A stretch of DNA of 64,000 nt from Oscarella lobularis (lineage: Eukaryota; Porifera; Homoscleromorpha; Homosclerophorida; Oscarellidae): NCBI RefSeq assembly GCF_947507565.1, contig NC_089189.1:1798001-1862000 (forward strand). Reading direction: 5' to 3'. A program made the position numbers and the translations under genes. Shown here piece after piece: positions 46,084 through 57,850 of this stretch. Within the stretch, counting starts at the first letter, position 1; every line of letters begins with the position of its first letter. The notes beneath the pieces are model-generated. The model worked only from the letters and a program-made list of their open reading frames with translations, did not search any database and had not been told where the DNA came from.

Positions 46084-47209
46084 TATGGTGTCTATATAAA
46101 AAGTCAGAGAGAAAATAAAGCAGGAAAAATCTTTGAGAAAGTTTGCATGCAGCTGTGCATTGCATGTGACATTTTTTCCTGGTTAGAACTGGCCACTAAA
46201 CAAAAGCACTCACGCTGTGAAACTTACGTGTGCAAAGACCATGCATCTAGCAATTTTTACACTTTTTAAGGCAAAACAACTTTTCTGTACGGTATATAGA
46301 TATCAAATATATGCTAATTTAATGCAAATGCATATAAAAGGTGGAGCATGCACGTATGAGACCGCAACCTAGCTATTCCGAAAGAGATGGCGAGCATAGG
46401 GATGACGCATCATGCACACAGTAGCGAAAACAAAAACAAGCTAGGTCTCGCTCTTCAACGTTGCGCGATCGGTGAAACTGGAGATGTGACGTGACTGAAG
46501 GCATTAACGAAAAGCCGTGATAGAAGCCATGCTAAAGCTTTAGTTCAGCTAAGGAAAATGTACATAGATACATATAGAGTGAGCGCAAACCCGTTAGATG
46601 AGGTAGGAACGGGTTACTCTTTACACAATTGCTCCTATACCAGCCTTATTTGCTATTCCGTATGCAACTTAGTACTTCTGCACGTTCTACACTGCCACGG
46701 CATTAAAAATACAGAGAATACCTTTATTTCTAAAGAGAAACTTTATCAGCTTAGGCAATGACGCATTAGAGGACGCCTCACCCGTATGTACGCGATCCCA
46801 CGCACCTCATGCATATGGGCGTCGCAATAAAGAAGACGACTGTAAAAATTTCCTCTCAAGTCCAGCTCCTAACATAAAACTCAACGCTCTCAAATCACCT
46901 CTAGTCATGATCGGATTTCAAATGGGACTCATTTGAACAATTTGGTCCTATTACATCATCCGATACAACGTCATTTCCAAGTGCACGAGATTTGGGACTG
47001 TGACTAACCGAGCTCTGTCTCTAGCAAGAATATCGTGTTTGAGAAACACGTGGTGGATATTGCTCGTATGCTATCCGGCCCTATAAACCGTGGACGTGCT
47101 TTCGTCTCTGTTTATCTTCTGACGAAAGCAGTGACTCTTGGAAGTGGTTGCTCAAAAGCGACCTGAGTTTGGAATGCAATTACGAGTCTTAGTGGAAAGG
47201 GATCTGGAT
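46084..47209. other. Intergenic, no gene seen
   Basis: Upstream region of the minus-strand kinase and remnants before the membrane-protein relic. A CCCTATAAACC box-like sequence at 47080-47090 may be a fossil promoter. Short open frames are not supported. Confidence 0.35.
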
Positions 47210-48046
47210 CACTTGCTGGGCTTTATACAGTTACGTTCTGGCTCTGCCCATTCTACTTTTTATTGGGCTGTTCTACAGAAGAAAACAGCAAGTGGCAGCA
47301 AGAAATGACGAAGACCCAAACCACATGCAAATTCGATGCTATGTGAAACCGGTACCGTTCAAGATCAATTTAGTGAAGTCACTCTACTTTCTCCACGAGA
47401 GTTACAAGAAGAAATTTTGGTTTTGAGAGATTACGGAAATTCTGCTTAAAAATCTACTCACATGCGGTATACAGTTCTTCGGGGAGAAGAGTCGCTGCCC
47501 TACTAGCGAACGTCTTTCTCCTATTACACGCCCATTGAGACCTCTCAAAAGGAAAGGAGATCATTGGCTGCAACTGATCTCATTAGCCGTCATTTCGCTT
47601 AATCTTACGGTCGGAACTCTTATGGCTAGTCGTATCGCGAAGAGACGTACGACAATTCGAAAGATCAAAGCATTTTCTCTATCATCGTTTTGGTGATCAA
47701 CGGCCTATTCGTTCTATACGTACTAGGTTAGTTTCCTTGACATGTTAGAGTATTGCTATTCCGCTTTCATGTACTCTTTATAGACAGGCTTGTTTTTTTA
47801 TTCTGTCATCGTAGCTGTGCGGGACGTTATAGGAAGAAACAAAGAAAGGTCTCCTTGATTCCTTTACTTGCCGAACTATTCGATTCGATGGAACTGCTTC
47901 AGCCAACAAGTGAATCTCAACAAAGGGTATATGTATATATAGATCAAGATGAAAATATTGATTCGCCATTTACTTTGATAGGTAGATGCGCACGCTTTGG
48001 CGAATTATCTCGCACAGTGCATGACTATTATAGAACACCGGGGTGA
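47210..48046 (+). pseudogene. Relic of a multi-pass membrane protein C-terminus
   Basis: From 47218 one frame reads WALYSYVLALPILLFIGLFY, then basic residues, then YFLHESYKKKFWF, a TGA, then EITEILLKNLLTCGIQFF, and PLRPLKRKGDHWLQLISLAV. This layout (membrane segment, ES.....WWE..E..RKLLLT, then D.WLQ and more membrane segments) is seen in the C-terminal part of large EGF- or repeat-rich membrane proteins of animals and protists. It is broken by the TGA at about 47424 (probable Trp codon) and a frameshift near 47680-47695, after which INGLFVLYVL continues, with an intron before 47785-48046. The extracellular part is missing. Confidence 0.5.
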
Positions 48047-49798
48047 AGAGGGTTTAGCTAAGACAACTGACTCTCGTCAATAATACAATAGCATTACAGC
48101 TGATTACGTCTCTTACTAACGCTAAGGGATACTATGGGTTGGATGTTAATTTTGGTAAACATAAATAAGACATGGAAAATACTTAAATAATATTATGAAT
48201 GTCATATTGACTCAAACCTGGATGTGGCACCGGCTTGGCTCATCAGCCTTCACTGCAAGACAGCTCGGCTACTACCTACGCTCTAGACGCGGATGTGACA
48301 CTGCATGAAATCATTCTCTATGAACGCTGCAGAGAGCTTCCCACCCTTCCCTATATAAGTTCTCGCCTACTCCACTGGGACCCCCTTTGTGGGATGCGAC
48401 AAGCTTCGCAGAGATTCAGATTCTTGTTCAAAGCGTCTCCTCGAAGACACGTATTTAGAAAATTCGAATATATCTAGCAAAGACAAGCTCTCCAACCTTC
48501 GCGCATGACTCTCAACACTGCAGACAGAGCTAGAATGGCATAAAAAACACGAAATACTTTTACCGTAGGAGGTAGGATACAGGCCAAGTGGCCTTACGCG
48601 GCCTCGAGCTAGAGGCTCGTCGTACGAGTGCCGAAAGGAAGGCGCAGAGCCACCGCATAAAGAGTTCGGTTCGTCTTCAATGCGAAGACGTATCTAAACC
48701 TAAATCGGACCACTTAGGAGTCTGCTCTGCTGCGCAGCAAAAGGAGAGGAGCGTCTTACGCCCAACTAACGGACGAGAGAGGCATTTGCCTCCAGAAACT
48801 TCGGATTCCTTTCCGCGAGTTCGAGTGACTCACCCGGATGTCTACGACAAACCCGGCAGAACGACTGCAGCGAAGACTCTAACGAAGCATAGATTCTCAA
48901 CTCGATTTTTCGTACTCGAAGACTATTTTCCGACGTGAGAACGAAGGTAGCTAAGAAAAACGACTCTCTGGTGTGTACCCGCTATCAACAAGGGCAGGCT
49001 CTCTGTCATCGGCGCTAAGCGGTGAGTCTGACTACCACACACGAGCCTAACGGAACAGTTTTTTCTCGCCAGTCTTTCTTGCCCTATAATTTCCCGTAGC
49101 CCACTTTGGAATATGTCCACTTTATCACGATTCTTAGGCACCCAATTAATACAGTATATAGCTAAGCTACCACTTGTATCCGGAACTACCCGAGGCTACT
49201 TTGACCACTAATGCGACAACGGGACCGTATTCCTGTCGATACGTTATTATATCGAGCATGTGACAAAGGAGAATTTTTTGAGACAGTGAACTGAGATGCT
49301 AAAAAACGATTCTTCAAATAAATGCACTAAGTTACATTAGTTTGACAACTCTACGGGCTACAACGTTTGGTGCAGGTAAAATTAGGTTCAAAATCGTTAT
49401 TCACCACATCATTTAAATACTTTCTAAAGATTTGAAGAGCATAAATATAGCTATCAATGCAGTAGACTTTGAAATTCAAAGAGATGAGGTTTCCTATTTG
49501 AGACCGTTCTTCATTATGGTGCATAAAACCGCACCTGAGCGGTTTTGTTCATTTTCCAGCCTTTTTCTTAGTCCACGTGTGTTTCAATAGCGCGCTAAGT
49601 TAACGTCATTAAAAAGTCACGAGTGTACAGTGAGTACGTAAGTGAGTAGAGGTGTGAGTAAGCAATCTCACTCTCAAGCAAATACTAGACACAGCGTTTA
49701 CCTTTCTCCGCTGTTCCCTCTGTTCCTTTCTGGAAACTCAACGAAGAGTCTTTTCATCCAAGTCTGAGGCGCTAAATCTCATTTGAGTCAAATCAGCA
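48047..49798. other. Intergenic, no gene seen
   Basis: About 1.7 kb without a supported gene. A TATATAAG box-like sequence occurs near 48351. Open frames at 48235-48477 and 48588-48938 lack recognisable domains. A possible 5'-UTR intron for the next kelch gene is not clear here. Confidence 0.35.
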
Positions 49799-52635
49799 AT
49801 GGCCATCGCTGCGTCACCTGAGCCTCGATGTGATCACGAGAGTGCGTTGATCGGCGATGAACTGTATCTCTTCGGCGGCACTAGCGTGAAGAGAAACTTC
49901 CTCCCGCGAGATGAGATCTGGTCTTGCAACATCCGAGTGGGGAGGAAATGGATTCGCCACTTCGCCAAAGGAAAGGATATTCCTCCTCCCTGTGAAGGAG
50001 CGCAATGCGTGGTCATCAATGGGATCATCTATTCGTACGGGGGAAGGAAGAAAGACAGAACTGATTTAGGAGAAGTGTTTGGCTTAGACCCAGAGAAGAT
50101 GAAATGGATCCAAGTAGCCACGCCTACTCATGGAAAAAAACCATGGGAACGCTATCAAGCTTGTTTGTGGGCCATTGGAGGAAGATTAATCATGTTCGGA
50201 GGAGGAAGCTGGGATTTTCCTGAAGATCGCCTTCAATCAGGAGCGTGCTATGATTGGTGGGTAAATAACGAAATCTTTGAATTTGTATTTGAAGGGGGAA
50301 AAGAAAAAGGTAGCCTGCATAAAATTTCAGAAAAATTCTTTAGTGTTGATGATGGACTAGGTCATTGGATGGATGTTGATTTAAGTGGAACAAGACCTGC
50401 AGGTCGCCGTAATTCGGGAACGGAAACAATTGATCAATATCGAGGATTACTTCATGGAGGATATGATAGAAATAGGTTCTTTAATGAGGCATTTGTGATT
50501 GATTTGAAAGAACAAGTACGTTTCAGTAATGTTTGACAATATTTAATAACTTTCTGTAGGCGTGGATTTGCCTTGATTTTCTTCCAAAACCGTCTGCTCG
50601 ATCTCATCACAGAGTTTGTCGATTGTCCAAAAAAGGATTCCAAGAAAGGACTTGCTTTCTTCTTGTTGGCGGATACAGCCCTGACAAATTTTCAGACTAC
50701 GTCTACCTTATTGACTTCGACAAAGAACGATCTTACCTGGTACATCTATTTGATATTTCATAAAATTGTGAATGACTTCATTATTAGTTGCACTTGAACC
50801 CGGAAAGAGCTCCTATTCATCTACATACCCTTCATTGTGCAGAGAATGAAGATGGATCTAGTCAGATCATTATATGTGGTGGTCAAGACTGGGACGATAA
50901 CGTGAAAGAAGTTCTTATGATATACACCATTGGTACTGATAAGATGTTTGAAAGATATTTAACCTATTTTTGTATTTTGTAGGCCCATCAGACGTGCAAA
51001 TTGAGTCTCAGATACTGCTTTCGAACGAACTGTTAACAAAAATGCGCGAAAGTGATTTGCAATCAATTCAGAAACTTCAAGGGGATTTAGAAGAAAAGAG
51101 GTGCTTATTTCTAAAATTCTATTTGGAGATAAAAACACACTTTGTAGAATAAAAGTTCTTGAAGTTCGAGAAGAGAGGTATGTACTGAAAATGAATGAGC
51201 AACGATTCTTCTTCTAGTTAAGTTTCACGTGATCACTGTGTTTCTAGAATCCAGTTTGCGGAAAAATGCAATATTCTGGAAAGAGAGAGCAGGCGAGCTG
51301 AAGAAGAAAAGATCCGTCTCACAGAACAAATTGCTGAGCTACGGTAAAACAATTGGAAACGTGGAATCTTCTGTCACATAATAGAAACTGCAGGAGGCAA
51401 TGCCTAGTTTTAGAGGAGCAAAAAGGAAAAAACGAACAAGAAAAGATGCGTCTTGCAGAAGAAATGACTGACCTGCGGTAAAGCAATCTGTGTAAGATTC
51501 TTCAGATAAGTATCAAGGCCTCTTCAGACACACATGTCGTGAGCTTGAGACGTCAATGGGTAACAAAGCTGACGCTTTCGAAGTTCAAACGTAAACCATA
51601 ATTTGTGTAATCTCCTGCAAATAATATTTTCTCTAGGAGGGAGCTTAATGAAGCACAAGAGAGCCTTGAGCAATTTAGGAATGGGCTCAGCATTCGTTCA
51701 GCTCAAGTTTGCCTCACTGATGAAAAACTTGGTTCTGGAGCATATGCCGGTAGGCAATGATATGCCCTAGTTAATTAATTAAATAAAACATTATCTTCGC
51801 GACTTTAGACGTAATTATTGGTCGTTGGCATGGAATTCCAGTTGCTATAAAAAAATTCCACGCTCTTATCACAACCCCAAGAACGATACCGACATTTCAA
51901 AGGGAAGTTCTTACAGCAAGTCGACTCCATCATCCCAACATCATCCGCGTGTGTGGTGCTGTAATGGAGGTGGGAATTCCCTTTCAAATTCTTTCCGAAT
52001 TGCTTGAGGGATCAGTGAGCGAGGTCATTGATGCAGCTCACTCATCTCAAACCTATCTCTCCCAATACGAGCAGCTCTCTATTGCCGTCGAGATGGCGTC
52101 AGCTATTACTTATCTTCACGAGCTTCGTCCTTCTCCTTACGTTCATGGAGATATTCGTCCAACAAACGTGTTGGTGACGAGAGATATGAGAGTGAAAGTA
52201 GCTGATTTGGGAGCCACCCATGTGGTGGAGAGTTCCAAATCAGCGGGGCCTCTCAGTCCCCAATATCTCGCTCCTGAACGAAAACTACCCAAGGAGGCAC
52301 ACAACTCGTTGCCTAGTGACGTATACAGTCTAGGTGTTTCTCTCATGGAGATTTTCACCGGGGAGGGGCCTGTCCCGGAAGAGAGGAACAGACAGCTGGC
52401 ACTTTTGAAATGTCGCCATCGCCTGCACATGATCTGCTCAAGGATGATTTCTAGTGATAAAGAGATTGAATGTAGGCCTTCGACTTCAGACTGCTCGGCA
52501 GCTTTATTACGGGAAAAGGAGGACGTCGTTGAGAACGGGTGTCTTGAGTTGAAGAGAACGGTCAAAGGGAAATTTAAAGGAAAGGGAGAAAATCGGCGTC
52601 ACAAAGTTGTTCTCTCAGATTATTTTCATTTGTAA
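49799..52635 (+). CDS. Kelch-coiled coil-TKL kinase, most divergent array member
   Basis: Starts MAIAASPEPRCDHESALIGD; exon 1 is 49799-50309. Intron 1 (50310-50360) is 51 bases without a stop, so the read-through form also stays in frame. Later kelch exons are near 50361-50515, 50561-50741, 50792-50935 and 50982-51101. The coil uses other sequences than the main array (YILE-type RESRRAEEEKIRLTEQIAEL). Glycine-loop exon 51638-51750 and kinase exon about 51809-52635 (VAIKKFHAL). The catalytic loop is HGDIRPTNVL, not HAD, and the DLG-following motif is DLGATH; APERKLPK replaces APERMPPT. All exons appear intact. It is separated from the main array by 11 kb of other genes and shares HGD with the kinase-ZU5-death relic. 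Confidence 0.83.
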
Positions 52636-53453
52636 ACTCAACGCACTCGTAACTGATAACGATTTCCAGACTTTCTCCAGTCTCAATGAATTAATTGGTT
52701 TTCCAAAACTAGACGTTTCTCTTGTCGCATAGTGAGTAGGTGCATGATATGTCGCAATTGTTGAGAGGTATATATGCACGTTGGTGGGACGTATGATTTT
52801 GCACTCTTCCTATAAAGTGAACAATAAAAACAAGGTAGGTGTGTTCAATAATTTACCTCAGAAAGGGTCGAATTGAAAAGAGTCGAATTGAAAAGAGGCG
52901 AATTCAAAAGGCCAAAACGTTTGTTCCTGTCGATGCAAGCGGATCCGCACTTGTTCTTTTCCGAGTCCACATTCCGAAGAGCCCATCGACATTTGACGTT
53001 GTCGAAATCGGAATCGGCGTTTAGAATCATCAGTCGGTACTCGCAACCAAGTCTGGCAGTCAGTAATGGAACCATGGCGGCGAAGGGATTTGATTGATCT
53101 CCCCGAGATTGACGACGCCCGCTGGGCGCGAGACAAATGATATCCGCGATTGAAATCGAATGCTTTCTTCAAAAGTGTTCAGCGTTTCGGTCCAACAGCA
53201 GTCGAGATTCCTATGTATAGGAAGGAAGAGTCATATCCGTATATCCTATATATCTACCTCCTCTGGAGGGGATAGAGAGAGTGGGGAGCAAGGGGCAGGG
53301 AGGGGGTTCAGCGGGGAGGCGGGCTTGCGCTATATACAACTACAAGGTGTATGTTCATCGCATCTACGTGCTACAATACGTAAAAGAAGTGAACGGCACC
53401 ACAATGAAGAGGACTAGCTTGCTGAACTCGCTGCTTTCGGCTCAGGAGAGTTA
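52636..53453. other. Intergenic, no gene seen
   Basis: Includes a short imperfect tandem repeat GAATTGAAAAGAGTCGAATTGAAAAGAGGCGAATTCAAAAG (in 52870-52911, unit about 15 bases) and a purine-rich stretch at 53270-53320. Open frames on both strands are short and unsupported. Confidence 0.4.
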
Positions 53454-56400
53454 TCAGTCGTCATCACTCCTTTTGACGTACTCTTCTTGTATTGCTCTTC
53501 TGCTAAAACCCGATATCTCACAGGCGTTTAGCAGCGCTCTAACATTTCCGGCATTCTTTAGTGGACTATTCTTCCAGCTGTCGAGGATGCTCATTAATCT
53601 GACAAAGTTTTTGTCTGTATCCTGTTTAATCTGTTTTATTTCTTTCTGATCCAGACCTAATTCCAATCCCACCACTTCCCAAGATGTTTGGCAAACTTCA
53701 CAGATTGCGAGAAATAGCTGGTGGTTTGCCTCTGTAATAGATATACATGTAGAACCTGCAGTCAATCAAACAAAAAATATTTAATATCAGCCTAATGCCT
53801 TCTTCGCTCACCTTCTTCTTTCTCACAAACATCGACGTACCAGCTGTTTATTTTCTGAAAGTCTTCTTTTTTAAGTTGCAATCGTTTTTCGAATATGTTA
53901 TACATTTTGGCGTCCTTAGGCGAGTACTCGTCCGTCTTATTCCAATTCGTAATTACCGGAATTCTCTTAAGATCGACATCCAAGCTTTCGTCGACACGTA
54001 GGGGTTTCACAAGTTGACAGCATATGCTATACTTGAAGCCTCGCATGCCTTGCAGGCATACAGCTCTCATGTGCGTGAATAGCTCTTCTCTGATTGAACT
54101 TAGGAAACCTGAGCTGCGTCTAGTTGAATCTCCTTCGTTTATGAAACCTACGGTCAAAGCGATCCATTTTCCTCGCCTGTGATACAGCAGTTCAACTTCA
54201 ACTGAAAGACAAACTTCAGGATTTCCATTTCTGATACTACTCAAATGTTTGCTTACCTTCAACAGATGTTGATTTGTCGTCTTGAGCGAGAAAGATGCAT
54301 CGATGACGAGAGAGCTGCGGACGTTTCGGACAAGACTGTAGGAAACGAGTAACAAGGCGGAAAAATAACGATTCTGGGACAAATTTTAGTTCCGTTGGAA
54401 CGATGGTGAGAGGACATGGAAGACCGGAAGAGTGTTCGTGATTTTCCCAAAGGGTACTAGACTCTTCGACGGACTCCTCGATGGACGTTCTCAGCATTGA
54501 AGGAACATAGAACTCGCCTGTTTCTGATCCTTCAACAGGTGTGACAATGTCAAGAAGTGTTAGAAGTCGTATAACGAGTCTGTTTTCTTCAAGCACCTCT
54601 GGGCTAATTTCAGTCGACGTTTGGCTGGCTGCGAGTTGGTTGTCAGAGGCGTGACTTCGCATTTGATTTAGACGATAGTCCAGTAGGTCTTTCGACATTA
54701 TGCCTTTATCTTTTAGCGTTGTCCACTTTTGCAGCATATTGGGACCGGGTGTTTCCGCTGTTACAAACGCTGACAGCGCTTTTACTACCCACATGGGACT
54801 TGTGAGAACGTCGTCCTTCAAACCGTCCACTTCCGGATAATAGAGAATCGCTCCAACGTTGGCGAGATACTGGAGCGCAACCAAAACTTCATCACGGTCT
54901 CTAATGTCGCAGATGTCGGGATGCTGAGCAAGCAGAACTATTTCGTCTACTTTGGCGCAGACTGTTCCCATGTCTTGGCTCCACCGAAGTAGAAGCAGTT
55001 CAAGGTAGACCCATAATAAAGGCTGTTTGTTCCGTCGACTCCAGTAAGTCTTCGTCCTGCTGTCTACTCGCTTTCGAATTTCATTCACAGTTTGACAAGG
55101 AGAGGCGGAACCAGACACGGAATTGTCTATTAAAAAAATTCTTTGAGCAAAGTGAACAAACTCGCGGAAGTTGCCATCATCTCTCTTCTTCTCGTTCCCC
55201 TTTGGCAAAACGATATGTTTGACAAATTTACTGCCTTTGAGGAGGTCCTCTAAAAGGTTCCCTTGCATATTTAGCCATTGTTTTACAGTTTCTGCATTGG
55301 GAAACTCTCTTTTTTGCTGTCTAACACGTCACGGTGGGACCCAATAGCAAAGACAGGAGGAGGATCAACTTCTTCGTCTTCGCCCAGCCAATGTTTGTCT
55401 CTGTCCGTCTCTTCGTGGGCCGCAGCTATTGAGCCCAACCAATAGAGCGGAAAGTCCCCGTTTTTGCGGATCCATCCCAATGCCTCGCCTTCGACGCCAT
55501 TAGATGCGCGAGAAGATTCTGCTTTATCAGACAACGACCTTGAAATGTCCATCACTACCATGTACATGTACAGACCAAATTTCCGGTTGTTTGGCATAAG
55601 CGCTGAATGAGTTGCCAAATAAACCTCCTGCCCACCCAAATCCCATATGTCGCGAATGCAGAAAGGCTGCGTGCTAAGATGCTCTTCACTCGGTTTAGCC
55701 TCGCGGAATCCTTCCAACAATCGCTTCTGATTTGCTGTTAGGGTTTTAGCTATCATGCCAACAGCTCTCAATTTGTCATTAAGTGGTTCTTCTCGACGAG
55801 TCAGCTTTACTTCCGGTGTTGCAGGGAGATGCTCTGCCATGTTAGAGCTGGGCTGCTCCGCAACGTCAGATGAGCCTTCCTTCAAGCTTGTAGGCAAATC
55901 CGACTGCTGCTTAATGCCGTAGCAAACTTTTGCTACAAGAGGATCTAAGTGGGTTCTTCGTTCGATGCTTTTCCAGCCGATAGCTGTTGCATGCGTCATT
56001 TCCAAGGCCGCTCCTTCCGTGCTGGCTTTTCCTTCCTCGAATGGTCTGTCTAGAAGAGAATCGACAAGACACGACTTTCCGGCTCCGTCTTGACCGACTA
56101 CAGTGACACGACAGCGGTTCACTGCAACTGAGCCACGCTTTAGGGCGTTGTCATATATTTGCTGAAAGTGATCTTCGGTGTTTTCATCCCAAGATAATTC
56201 CGAGTCTCTAAACTTTTTATGAAATGATATGAGCATTGCTGTCGCTACTTCAATATTTTCAGTTGGAATTTGAAGCAATTGAGACAGTGTCGTTGACAGC
56301 TCTTCGCGTGCTTTCTCCATATCCAAGTTTCCCGTTAGACTTATTCCCAACAGGGGTTCTGGACGTGGTACGATTCCCCCGTACAAATAGACTACAGGCC

Positions 56401-56850
56401 TTCGGACGTCGACTGAAGGAACAAACTGATTAATAATTTCAAACGTGCCCTGTGGAAACGCGCCCTCAAGAATGGTGCGTACAACGTCATTACATTCGTT
56501 AGATCTCCACTTATTTATGAGGGTCCAATGAATTTCATTGACTACTAGCTGCTCCGTAAAACTAGGGTGTGTGGCAAAATATCGAAGAAAAAGACGCGTA
56601 GACCGTTGAACTGCGGCTCTAGTAATATATTCAAGCAAAATCAGTTCTTCCGGTACAGTTCCGAGAGCGCCGCAGAACGAATCGAAGCTTCCAGGTGGTT
56701 TTGATTTTAGAAGAGACATCATATTCCTAGCTACGTCCGATTTGCCGAGAGACTGATTTGAGCGCCGAAGTGTCTCGTACTGAACTTTGGTTAAGCAATC
56801 GATTGCAAAAGACGCTCAAGAAACTCGTCGCTAATAACAGCAGCAAGCAA
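53454..56850 (-). CDS. CARD-like / Roc-COR GTPase / death-domain protein
   Basis: Minus-strand gene. A CARD-like helical start (exon near 56690-56830: LTKVQYETLRRSNQSLGKSD, then MMSLLKSKPPGSFDSFCGAL) leads into 55283-56722. There the Roc GTPase has a P-loop GQDGAGKS (about residue 210 counted from the MM at 56722), DLGGQE (361-366) and GSHRD as the base-specificity motif, with about 100 extra residues before DLGGQ. COR follows in 54250-55268 (VALQYLANVGAILYYPEVDG, SPMWVVKALSAF). Exon about 53800-54200 links to a last exon 53454-53760 with a death domain (SWEVVGLELGLDQKEIKQIK). Roc-COR proteins (LRRK, MASL1, DAPK1) are GTP-regulated signalling scaffolds; this one has no kinase. A one-base shift at the T6 run 55310-55315 separates the Roc and COR frames (frames join as SKKREFPNAETVKQWLNMQG), possibly a sequencing error. 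Confidence 0.75.
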
Positions 56851-57099
56851 AGGCACAACGCGACCCAAGACAGTACCGAGACATGACCATTTTGGATCTT
56901 CCATAGCGTGATTGGCTTTAAGAGGGTGCTGTACACCAGAGAGTCGCTCTTTAGATTCTTCCAAGGAAGCTGATAAAGCGCGCTACAGAGAAGACCCTAC
57001 TCGAGCAGCAAAGGCAATCGCCCGACGTTCTTCGCCGTTTTTCGATCACTCAACCGGGAAAAGAAGCAGAGGATCTCATCTGAGCTTCTTTCGATGAGC
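56851..57099. other. Intergenic, possible coil remnant
   Basis: Promoter side of the Roc-COR gene. SLDSSKEADKARYREDPTRA (plus strand, 56945-57004) looks like worn coiled-coil sequence of an array gene, but this is weak. Confidence 0.25.
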
Positions 57100-57850
57100 T
57101 CTATTGCAGCAAAGCGTAGACTAGACCTTAGCCGCTCCATCTAAGACAAGGTGAACGAGCTTTCATTTCTCGTCCGTACGTTCACGGCGATATTTGTCCG
57201 ACGAACGTGCTTGTGACGAAAGATATAGCGAAGGCATCCGATTTGGGAGCGCCGCTCCAGAACGAAAGTTCAGATCGAGAAACATGTTTCAAAAGCTTTA
57301 TTATAGAGATGAATTATAAATACAATTTTCACTAGAGCTGGAAACCCGCCACTCCCAAGACATTGCTGTTCTTCGGAGAAACAATGACGCTCAGAGGTAT
57401 AGTTGTATTATCAGCTTATCTTCTATCATGTGACGATAGCCTTCTTGTTTCAGAACTGATTTGGAAGCTCAATGCAGAGATCTGCAGAAAGAGAACGTTT
57501 GCCTCAATGAAGATCTTTAGAGCACAATGTAAATTTCTATCAAGATATATACATTTCTAACTACACTTTTTAAATTTCGACAGGTGACGAACAAAGAGCT
57601 TCAGCGAGTGGCTCCTTACCTTATCGACACTTGGAAAGAGTTATCTCGTCGTATGCTAGGAGAGAAAGAGAACAAGGCTGCGTTAGAAGAGAAGCACACA
57701 AGGGCAGCCCAAAAGAACGCGTTTGCTCAACAGCTGGCACAACTTCAGTGGGTGTGACGCAGCGGTTTGGAACATCTGTATAGTTCTCGTTAGATGTCCG
57801 GTCTTTCATCGGCGAGCTGCAGAGGAGGTCTTTGGAGTTCGCGCATTTTG
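57100..57850 (+). pseudogene. Relic of a kinase/coil/death array gene
   Basis: Three fossil pieces in order: kinase catalytic loop at about 57168-57270 (RPYVHGDICPTNVLVTKDIA ... SDLGA), coil exons at about 57330-57393 (LETRHSQDIAVLRRNNDAQR) and 57452-57530 (TDLEAQCRDLQKENVCLNED), and a death domain at about 57585-57845 (VTNKELQRVAPYLIDTWKEL). The coil and death pieces match the intact gene at 59814-62082, including exon borders. Deletions in the second half of the death domain produce LQWV-stop. It shows that kinase, coil and death parts once stood together here, or were brought together by rearrangement. Confidence 0.7.
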
